64,000 nt of DNA from Achromobacter sp. MYb9. GTDB taxonomy: Bacteria > Pseudomonadota > Gammaproteobacteria > Burkholderiales > Burkholderiaceae_B. The DNA lies in contig NZ_PCOQ01000011.1 of NCBI RefSeq assembly GCF_002975275.1, forward strand, positions 62,001 to 126,000, given 5' to 3'. Positions 53,230 to 58,932 of the stretch are shown piece by piece (position 1 is the first letter of the stretch; every line of letters starts with the position of its first letter). The translations under genes were made by a program, and so were the position numbers. A model generated the notes under the pieces. That model was not told where the DNA came from and searched no databases. It saw only the letters and a program-made list of their open reading frames with translations.

Positions 53230-54492
53230 CTACTTGAAGCTAAAGTGGCGCTGCGAGGGCAAGCGTAATACGTGATTGGCCTTAAGCTTCACGCGGGCCT
53301 TTGATGTATCACCTGCCTCGTCTAGAACGGTGATCTCGCCGCTCTGATGGAGGTCAAGCAGCGTCGCCTCTACCATGCCGCGCGTCGCCGGCGTGGTATT
53401 TATTAGCTCGAGGAAGAACCGCTCGAAAGTCACGCCCTCAGCGCCGCCAAACAGCATAGCAGGGATCTGAGCCATCATAGTTTCCTTGCTAACCGTCGCC
53501 GCCAATTCACTGAAATCGAATCCCATCTGCAGTCGCTTTTCATCGTCGATCTTGCTAATGTAGCCCGTGCTGAACATATGGAAGCCTGCTTTGCCGTAGT
53601 GCGCGAAGTGGTTGTGGTGCTGCCAATGGGTCGTCGCCATTACGTCGCGTGCCTTCCAGTGCTGCGAGAGGTGAAGCAGCCAGAAGTCGCCATGTCCGCG
53701 CTCGGGCCGGATGAAAAATGGTGTATAGAACTGGGCGGAACACTGACTGGTGAGGCTCTGGTACAAGGAAGACTGCAACTGAACTCGCCAGCGCGGTGAC
53801 TGCTTGATCTCGTCTAGGTCTGCCGCGCATACCGACGAATTGATGCCCGTCGATAGTTCGAAGTCCGCGAGGTTCTTCTCGTTGAGGTAGCTGATCAGAC
53901 TGTCGATGTAGAAGGTGAGGATCACCTCGGCGTGCTTGAGTTTAGCGAAGATGTCGTGCAGACAGTCCATCGGCACGGCCGAGTAACCATACTGATCAAG
54001 TACGAATAAGGCGCGTCCCGAGCGTGGACTGCGATCTCGCGCTCGTTGGACGGCAGCTGCACAATGATCGGCGAACTTGCCCTCGATCAGCCGGATGCTG
54101 CCCTTGACCAGGGCTTCACCATATCCCCGATCTTCGAGAACATGGCGCAGGTAATCCAGAGCGTAGCGACAGTCGTCGATGCAGATTAGCTCTACATCGA
54201 TTTGGATCGGCTTGCGGCGTTCCTGGCGAATGTTGACGAGGGCCTCGGCCTCGCGGATCGCCTCCAAGATCACCAGAGGTGATCCTGGAGCCTCCTGACC
54301 GGACTCGTTCTGATAAAGGCCTCCTCCGCAGAAGCCGTCGACGATGGTCAGCTGAATCTTGTCCTGCTGAGGCATCGAGACGAGCGTTAGGAAATAGTCG
54401 ACGAGGTAGTTGCGCAGCAGTGCGTGCTTTACTTCACTGTGTCGCTTCAGCAGCGGGGGTGGATTTCCCCAAATCCAATCGTAATGTGGCAT
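53230..54492 (-). CDS. tcmP: TcmP-family protein, distal copy
   Basis: 420 residues from ATG 54492; an in-frame TTG at 54522 is possible, and neither has a clear ribosome-binding site. The family is named as partner of the three-Cys-motif protein encoded just upstream. Conserved blocks: KRHSEVKHALLRNYLVDYFL (about 16-35), TIVDGFCGGGLY (about 49-60) and ALFVLDQYGYSAVP (about 161-174). The D-x-F-C-G-x-G block and the later LDQY block sit where a Rossmann methyltransferase has its SAM-binding motif and its catalytic motif; that is inference. C-terminal third (MVEATLLDLHQSGEITVLDE) looks like a winged helix. Last gene of the LexA-like/DUF5131 cluster. Confidence 0.75.
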   Translation of the reverse strand: MPHYDWIWGNPPPLLKRHSEVKHALLRNYLVDYFLTLVSMPQQDKIQLTIVDGFCGGGLYQNESGQEAPGSPLVILEAIREAEALVNIRQERRKPIQIDVELICIDDCRYALDYLRHVLEDRGYGEALVKGSIRLIEGKFADHCAAAVQRARDRSPRSGRALFVLDQYGYSAVPMDCLHDIFAKLKHAEVILTFYIDSLISYLNEKNLADFELSTGINSSVCAADLDEIKQSPRWRVQLQSSLYQSLTSQCSAQFYTPFFIRPERGHGDFWLLHLSQHWKARDVMATTHWQHHNHFAHYGKAGFHMFSTGYISKIDDEKRLQMGFDFSELAATVSKETMMAQIPAMLFGGAEGVTFERFFLELINTTPATRGMVEATLLDLHQSGEITVLDEAGDTSKARVKLKANHVLRLPSQRHFSFK

Positions 54493-54580
54493 TAAATTGC
54501 ACGCTGAGCGCGCTTTGATCAACCCTACGAAACAATTTGCCAGCGAGGCCTCACAAAATCAAGCTCTCTGTTGCACAAAT

Positions 54581-55339
54581 TCAGATGGCGCTGCCTTGGC
54601 GAACGATCGTCACTGGCATTTCGTCCCAAGTTCGGCCGTTTAATTCACGACCGTTTGCCGCCTTTGCACGTTTTTTTCCGTCTGCGCCCCAGCCGCCCCA
54701 CTGCTTAAAGAAGAAGGCAACCCCCTGCTCCTGGCACTGTTCGCGCACTGCCTCCACCCACTCCATCTTCATTGGCCGAGCCTTTGGCCCGGATTCACCG
54801 CCAACGATCACCCAATGAATGTCTTTCAGGTCCAGTTCGCCCACATCGGACAGTAGCGGCTCAACAGACAAAAAGCGGATCGTCGCCGGTACTTGCCGCA
54901 GGTAGTCGATGCGAGGTACGCCGTACTTTCGGTCTTCGACGGAGACTCCCAGCCAGGCGTTAGTCGGCACCAAGCGCGTCCGGAAATACCGAGCCATACG
55001 TGCGGCGCGCTTGGTGAGGATCTGATAAGTGTGATGAGGCGTCTGCGCGATGACCGCGAACACACTGTCAATGTAGTAATCCGGTATCCGATCGTGGAAT
55101 AAGTCCGACATTGAATTCACGAAGTACACCGTAGGCTTCTTGCGTTTGATCGGATCATTGAGTCGCTCGGGCAACAGGGTCAGCGCAAAGCCGTTCTCAT
55201 AGCCGGGTGTGCCCATCGCGTTCAGGCGCTTGGACATAGTCTCGGCATAACAGTGTTTGCACCCCGGTGAGATCTTGGTGCAGCCCACAGTCGGGTTCCA
55301 AGTCTGCTCAGTCCACTCGATTTTGCTGATTGTCGTCAT
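54581..55339 (-). CDS. DUF5131 (phage Gp37/Gp68) three-Cys-motif protein
   Basis: 252-residue protein with the family signature TWNPTVGCTKISPGCKHCYA: Cys20, Cys27 and Cys30 (C-x6-C-x2-C), followed by YAETMSKRL. The spacing recalls radical-SAM iron-sulfur sites, as in spore photoproduct lyase-like proteins, though the C-x3-C-x2-C canonical form is not present. Further blocks: VYFVNSMSDLFHDRIP, YQILTKRAARMARYF, NAWLGVSVEDRKY, FLSVEPLLSDVG and WVIVGGESGPKARPM. Its start overlaps the LexA-like stop (ATGA), so both are expressed from the same promoter. Function not established; nucleic-acid repair or modification is an inference. Confidence 0.85.
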   Translation of the reverse strand: MTTISKIEWTEQTWNPTVGCTKISPGCKHCYAETMSKRLNAMGTPGYENGFALTLLPERLNDPIKRKKPTVYFVNSMSDLFHDRIPDYYIDSVFAVIAQTPHHTYQILTKRAARMARYFRTRLVPTNAWLGVSVEDRKYGVPRIDYLRQVPATIRFLSVEPLLSDVGELDLKDIHWVIVGGESGPKARPMKMEWVEAVREQCQEQGVAFFFKQWGGWGADGKKRAKAANGRELNGRTWDEMPVTIVRQGSAI

Positions 55340-55974
55340 CGCAATGCTCCCTGCTTTGCTAGCTTAGCCCGGCCCGTCAGCGATGGCTTATAGCTCCGAA
55401 CAACGCCCCTGACAACGCCGATGATATTCAACGTCTCCTTGGCGCACATGCTCCGTCTGTCCTGATCGTGCGCAGCCAAGTATGGCTTGCCACGATCGAT
55501 TCTGTATTCCTTGATGGTGTGGATTCCATCGATCTCGGCCACCACCACATCCCCGTGGACCGCCTGCATGCCCGTCTCTACCACAGCTACGTCGCCGCTA
55601 AGGATTCCTGCGTCGACCATTGAGTCGCCGCGCACCTGCAAAAACACAGTTTTCGATGGCCTGGTGATCAGCAATTGGTTCAGCGCCTGTGCCTGAAGAC
55701 GGCCAGTGGCATTGCCCTCGCAGCCGAACCCCGCGCGCACCTCGTCATCACTGAAATCAACGGTGAAGAAGTCAGAACTGGGCACCAGTCGTCCACCTAC
55801 GGACTTTTCCAAATAGCCGGAAGCGACCAAGCGCTGAGTCAGTTTGAAGGCAGCGTTCTTAGCCTTGAATCCGAGCGCCCTTGCCATCTCACTGTACGAC
55901 GGCATACAACCCGCGCGGGCGTACAGATCGCGTAGGCGGCGTAGGTGCTGGGCGTCATTGTTGGTTCGAGCCAT
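55336..55974 (-). CDS. LexA-like autoproteolytic repressor (S24)
   Basis: 212-residue repressor. The N-terminal winged helix (LRDLYARAGCMPSYSEMARA then LGFKAKNAAFKLTQRLVASG, about 14-53) resembles LexA. The self-cleavage set is complete: Ala81-Gly82 (VRAGFG), Ser118 (VRGDSMVDAG) and Lys155 (HTIKEYRID). It would be cleaved upon DNA damage with RecA, releasing its operator. ATG 55974 is chosen because longer forms would start inside the promoter/operator; the ATG lies at the predicted transcription start, hence probably a leaderless mRNA. Overlaps the DUF5131 gene by ATGA. It is too divergent and misplaced to be the host lexA, so it is an element-borne regulator. Confidence 0.85.
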   Translation of the reverse strand: MARTNNDAQHLRRLRDLYARAGCMPSYSEMARALGFKAKNAAFKLTQRLVASGYLEKSVGGRLVPSSDFFTVDFSDDEVRAGFGCEGNATGRLQAQALNQLLITRPSKTVFLQVRGDSMVDAGILSGDVAVVETGMQAVHGDVVVAEIDGIHTIKEYRIDRGKPYLAAHDQDRRSMCAKETLNIIGVVRGVVRSYKPSLTGRAKLAKQGALR

Positions 55975-55979
55975 GCCGC

Positions 55980-56008
55980 ATTTTAGTGTACGATCGTCCA
56001 CTAATCAA
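55980..56008 (-). promoter_or_regulatory. Promoter with LexA-like operator in the spacer
   Basis: On the minus strand: -35 TTGATT (56008-56003), 17-bp spacer, -10 TAAAAT (55985-55980), then five bases to the ATG at 55974. A 22-bp near-perfect palindrome (55983-56004, ten of eleven pairs; left arm TTAGTGTACGA, right arm TCGTCCACTAA on the + strand) fills the spacer and touches both hexamers. This geometry is ideal for autorepression by the LexA-like protein. Confidence 0.8.
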
Positions 56009-56053
56009 GCAAACACGATGCCGAGCTATTTCTTCCTGACCGTTGCAGGCCGA

Positions 56054-56908
56054 TTAGTTGGGAAACAAGTCTAGATTGCCGCTCCGGGCGATGTCACTCC
56101 AGATGCGATCCGGAAGCGGGTGGCGCGAGAAGAACACTAGACGGTAGATCGATCGGCCCTTGCCATCGGTAATTAGCGGCATCTGCCCGCTGATCTTAAA
56201 GCCTAAGGCCCCAACCGCCTTGCACCAGGCGTCGAAAAACCAGGCGGGCAAGCTCGATTTGGACAACTGATCCGTCGGTACAGCCAAGCGCCAACCGGGC
56301 AAAGCGTGATCGAAACGGTCTCGCTTAGGGTTTAGCTCCATATCGATGTTGCGCGTTAGGTCCATCAGGCTGAAGTGGACAGCAAAATCCACGTACTGCA
56401 GCTTGGCAAGCCGCTCAATGATCGAGAAGGACAGGTGCTCGAGATTGTAGGGATCAATGTAGGCCAGCGCTAGGGCACCAAAGGGAACCGCTTTGACAAT
56501 CTCATCCACCGCTTCTTTGGCAGGTCCGACGAAGCTCTGCACGTTCGCACCCACGGCGTTGAGCCTCAGCTTGTTCGCATTGGCGCGATCAGCTTCGACA
56601 TCGCCCACCAAGAGCTTGGTGAACGGTGCGCCGGATCGCACCGACTGGCGGTAGGCCGCGATCGAGCCGCCGTCTCGCGTGAAGCTCTCGCCTTCCACCT
56701 GGATACGGCCTGGGCCACAGAAGGGATCGATGAGCACTCGCTGCTTGAATTTTTTCTGTGCTTCACGGGTGGCGTCGAGGTAGCGTGCTAGATAGCGGTG
56801 TTTTTCATCGACCACCCAGCGCCCGACGCCGCGACCGTGAGGTCCCCGCTCCACCGGCAGTTCAGGGTAGGGGTCGGGCAATACATCGTCGGGTTTCTCG
56901 GTTTTCAA
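56054..56908 (-). CDS. tcmP: TcmP-family protein, proximal copy
   Basis: 284 residues from TTG 56908, with GCGAG about seven bases upstream and no in-frame ATG for the first 170 codons. Conserved blocks shared with the distal copy: DEKHRYLARYLDATREAQKK (about 34-53), VLIDPFCGPGRIQ (about 58-70) and LALAYIDPYNLEHLS (about 146-160). These fit a Rossmann methyltransferase-like layout (inference). It is shorter than the distal copy and lacks its C-terminal extension. It sits upstream of the LexA-like gene and stops 79 bp before it, so it may be expressed from a separate promoter while the other three genes use the operator-controlled one. Confidence 0.75.
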   Translation of the reverse strand: MKTEKPDDVLPDPYPELPVERGPHGRGVGRWVVDEKHRYLARYLDATREAQKKFKQRVLIDPFCGPGRIQVEGESFTRDGGSIAAYRQSVRSGAPFTKLLVGDVEADRANANKLRLNAVGANVQSFVGPAKEAVDEIVKAVPFGALALAYIDPYNLEHLSFSIIERLAKLQYVDFAVHFSLMDLTRNIDMELNPKRDRFDHALPGWRLAVPTDQLSKSSLPAWFFDAWCKAVGALGFKISGQMPLITDGKGRSIYRLVFFSRHPLPDRIWSDIARSGNLDLFPN

Positions 56909-57285
56909 GTTTTCTCGCTATGGAATAACGCGGCCGGGCATGACATTTACCCCTCCCACATGTTCTAAAATGTAACATGGGTTCAACTTGCATCGCCGGA
57001 CGCTGACGACCAGATCCCCGTGAAGGCCCCAGAATGACGCCTAAAGCGTGCTAAAGGGCAGTGGCCTCGTCGGGCGCGCGTTCCGCGCACTAGCCGGTGC
57101 TGTTGAACACAAGCACCTGATTGCCGCATTGCTTGCAAGTTGCGCCAACATGGCCGTGTCCATGGTAATCGGGCCGCATTGCGCGTCGCCAGTGTCGTGA
57201 CAGTACTCTCGCAGCGAGAGCTGCCCCGCGATGTGGCTCGAGCGATACGTACCAGAATTGTTTCATTCCAAAAAGAGCGGGCGTT
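56909..57285 (-). other. Upstream region of the proximal TcmP gene
   Basis: About 375 bp. It should hold the promoter of the minus-strand TcmP gene. An inverted repeat CATGTT-N9-AACATG at 56959-56979, some 50 bp before the TTG start, could be an operator; it differs from the palindrome before the LexA-like gene. A possible 68-residue minus-strand frame (57090-57296) with a CxxC pair lacks a ribosome-binding site and is not annotated. Confidence 0.4.
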
Positions 57286-57407
57286 GTCTCACACATATCT
57301 CAAACCCCGTCTCCTTTGTGTCTCACACGTGTCTCAAACTTGTCTCAGGTATGTCTCACACCTGTCTCATATGAGTCTCAAACGCGTCTCATAGGTGTCT
57401 TATCGAG
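57286..57407. repeat. Array of eleven 11-bp repeats (GTCTCAnnnnn)
   Basis: Hexamers GTCTCA (or one-base variants ATCTCA, GTCTCC, GTCTTA) begin at 57286, 57297, 57309, 57320, 57331, 57342, 57353, 57364, 57375, 57386 and 57397. Ten steps are 11 bp except one of 12 bp; the five bases between vary, with ACACN and AAACN common. An almost exact helical pitch means all sites face one side of DNA, typical of iterons, partition sites or cooperative operator arrays. No CRISPR features. Confidence 0.93.
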
Positions 57408-57612
57408 CAGCGCCGGACTACCGAAATGCCGAAAATCGGATCCATGTATACGGCCGGACTCCGCGCAATGCCCCGATCCCCGTGGCTTGCGACATTTTTG
57501 GGAGGTTCATTGTCAGACAAAAGAAAGCAACCCTTCGAACGAAAAACACAAAAAAATCAACGGGATGCCCCCACCCGGAGGGTGCGTCCTGTGTGGTGGC
57601 TTTAAGGGCACC

Positions 57613-57637
57613 TGTGAGCGTCCGGGGGACGCTCACA
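57613..57637. other. Perfect GC-rich hairpin
   Basis: Stem TGTGAGCGTCC (57613-57623), GGG loop, GGACGCTCACA (57627-57637): eleven perfect pairs. No T-run on either side. May be a terminator-like or structural element between the repeat array and the palindrome at 57707. Confidence 0.6.
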
Positions 57638-57706
57638 AAGTCCGCAGGACGGCCCCGCCGGCGCAGCCGGTGGGACTGGACGCCCCGTATCAAATCCGAT
57701 GGTCAA

Positions 57707-57746
57707 CCAAAGCAAAGGGCCGCCCTAGGGCGGCCCTTTGCTTTGG
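57707..57746. repeat. Perfect 40-bp palindrome, relative of the one at 58179
   Basis: Arms CCAAAGCAAAGGGCCGCCCT and AGGGCGGCCCTTTGCTTTGG form a perfect 20-bp inverted repeat with no loop. In RNA it would form a long hairpin with A-rich and T-rich lower stem, a bidirectional-terminator-like shape. It precedes the antitoxin fossil exactly as the palindrome at 58179-58218 follows the intact antitoxin gene. Confidence 0.85.
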
Positions 57747-57789
57747 GTAGGGCTTTACCCCCCGGGGGGACAAGAACCTGGATGGTGGA

Positions 57790-57842
57790 GCAGTACAACC
57801 GGCAGATCTTCAGCCAATCCTTCAGGACGCTGGTCATGCAAA
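57790..57842 (-). pseudogene. Fossil of a BrnA-like antitoxin C-terminus
   Basis: Read on the minus strand from 57837, the frame gives MTSVLKDWLKICRLY, aligning with MNNALKDWLKTHQVT at the end of the intact antitoxin (58254-58535); in-frame TGA lies just upstream, and no N-terminal part remains. As with the intact gene, a 40-bp palindrome lies about 45 bp beyond the end. Interpreted as a leftover of a duplicated toxin-antitoxin module. Short match, so moderate confidence. Confidence 0.55.
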
Positions 57843-57919
57843 AGTCATGTCACAGAGCGACAATAAAAGCCGATGTTCCTCACCAGAGGTCCTCGCCAGA
57901 TCCTCAAGGAGCGAAGTCA

Positions 57920-58174
57920 ATGAACGAAATGAAGACTGTCCGCGCTACCGAATATGTAGCTTTATTGAACGCACGGCTCCGCGACGCAGATGTGCCGGAA
58001 GACGCACGATTGGTGACGACCCAGATTATTGGTGAAGGGCTACAGGAACGTACCCACCTTCACATACCTCAAGCGGCGCTACCCGCCGCGACAGCCGCAG
58101 TGTTCCAGCTTAGGCAGGAGGGCATTTTCTGTTTTCCCGTACTCGCCCCGCTGGATGCCCATTTCCTTGTCTGA
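57920..58174 (+). CDS. Small hypothetical protein between the two palindromes
   Basis: 84 residues with AAGGAGCG before ATG 57920. The soluble product (TVRATEYVALLNARLRDADV and EDARLVTTQIIGEGLQERTH) has no domain I recognise. The frame stays open far upstream, but that part crosses the palindrome and fossil and is not protein-like. The stop lies 4 bp before the palindrome at 58179, which would terminate this + strand transcript as well as the opposing toxin-antitoxin one. Confidence 0.6.
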   Translation: MNEMKTVRATEYVALLNARLRDADVPEDARLVTTQIIGEGLQERTHLHIPQAALPAATAAVFQLRQEGIFCFPVLAPLDAHFLV

Positions 58175-58178
58175 GCCG

Positions 58179-58218
58179 CCAAAGCTAAAGGCTGCCCGAG
58201 GGCGGCCTTTAGCTTTGG
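58179..58218. terminator. 40-bp near-perfect palindrome, bidirectional terminator
   Basis: Arms CCAAAGCTAAAGGCTGCCC (58179-58197) and GGGCGGCCTTTAGCTTTGG (58200-58218) pair at 18 of 19 positions around a GA loop. It lies 4 bp after the + strand 84-aa gene and 35 bp after the minus-strand antitoxin gene, so it can serve both. It closely resembles the palindrome at 57707-57746. Confidence 0.8.
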
Positions 58219-58253
58219 TGCAGGTTTTCTGCGCGGGGACGCGCGGAAGGAGC

Positions 58254-58535
58254 TCAGGTCACCTGATGAGTTTTCAACCAGTCCTTCAACGCATTGTTCA
58301 TGCGGGTCTGCCACCCCTGACCGGTTGCCTTGAAAGCAGCCAGAACCTCTTCATCCAAACGGATGGTAGTAGCGGATTTACGCACAGCGGCGGTACTACC
58401 GACGGGCCGACCACGCCGCCGCACGATCTCATCGGGCGTATGCACTCGGGCATATTGACCGTCAACAGCCTGTTTGGCGCTGCGCAACAGTGCGGCTTCA
58501 AACTCAGCCATCTCAGCATCTGGTTTCTTAGGCAT
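58254..58535 (-). CDS. BrnA-like antitoxin
   Basis: 93 residues from ATG 58535 with AGGAG seven bases upstream. The C-terminal half (KSATTIRLDEEVLAAFKATG, then WQTRMNNALKDWLKTH) is the BrnA/CopG-like ribbon-helix-helix that binds DNA; the N-terminal part is helical with RRRGRPVGS in the middle. The gene overlaps the toxin gene by 8 bp, toxin first. It should neutralise the toxin and repress the promoter. A truncated paralogue of its C-terminus survives at 57790-57842. Confidence 0.82.
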   Translation of the reverse strand: MPKKPDAEMAEFEAALLRSAKQAVDGQYARVHTPDEIVRRRGRPVGSTAAVRKSATTIRLDEEVLAAFKATGQGWQTRMNNALKDWLKTHQVT

Positions 58536-58839
58536 CAAAGCACTCCTTGAGTTTGGCGAGAAACGACGCGGGCACGTTATCGAACTTGGCTTTGGCGTAT
58601 ACGATCAGCAACACCACTTCGCCGCTGGCCAGCCGAAGGTAATAGATCACACGTGCACCGCCCCGTTTTCCCATACCGACGCGGGACCAGCGCACCTTTC
58701 TGCATCCGCCCGAGCCAGGGATTACATCCCCTGCTTCCGGGTTCGCCGCGATCCAGTCTACGAATGCCTCCCGTTCGGAGTCGCTCCACACCTTCGCGGC
58801 CCAGGTGCTGAATTCATCAGTTTCGATAACGGTTAGCAT
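58528..58839 (-). CDS. RelE/ParE-superfamily (HigB-like) toxin
   Basis: 103 residues. Blocks AFVDWIAANPEAGDVIPGSG, GCRKVRWSRVGMGKRGGARV and IYYLRLASGEVVLLIVYAKA followed by KFDN match HigB/RelE-like toxins of the host-inhibition type; these usually act on mRNA at the ribosome. The gene precedes the antitoxin gene, the higBA order, with overlap. A strong promoter places transcription start at or near the ATG, so the message is probably leaderless. The pair may stabilise the element in its host. Confidence 0.85.
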   Translation of the reverse strand: MLTVIETDEFSTWAAKVWSDSEREAFVDWIAANPEAGDVIPGSGGCRKVRWSRVGMGKRGGARVIYYLRLASGEVVLLIVYAKAKFDNVPASFLAKLKECFDA

Positions 58840-58845
58840 GAATTA

Positions 58846-58874
58846 ATTGTACTAACATTTTATTGGTGAGGCAA
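58846..58874 (-). promoter_or_regulatory. Promoter of the toxin-antitoxin operon
   Basis: Minus-strand -35 TTGCCT (58874-58869), 17-bp spacer, -10 TACAAT (58851-58846), then TAATTC before the toxin ATG (58839-58837). The start point would fall on or next to the ATG, and no ribosome-binding site is visible, suggesting a leaderless or poorly translated toxin message. Confidence 0.6.
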
Positions 58875-58932
58875 GATGTTTTGGTGGGCCGCCAGCCAGG
58901 GACCCGCCCAGCGACCCCGGCGCACATGCTCC

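Noticed and set aside
55975-56001. Upstream start of the LexA-like gene at 56001 (MDDRTLKCG extension)
   Set aside because: The GTG would lie inside the operator and between -35 and -10; ATG 55974 is consistent with the promoter.
57090-57296. 68-residue minus-strand frame with CKQCG
   Set aside because: Starts inside the repeat array, lacks a ribosome-binding site; the CxxC pair alone is too little support.
57286-57407. CRISPR array
   Set aside because: Repeat period is 11 bp with 5-bp spacers; far too short for CRISPR, and no cas genes.
57395-57919. Upstream extension of the 84-residue gene to a 259-residue frame
   Set aside because: It crosses the palindrome, hairpin and antitoxin fossil and is not protein-like; ATG 57920 has a good ribosome-binding site.
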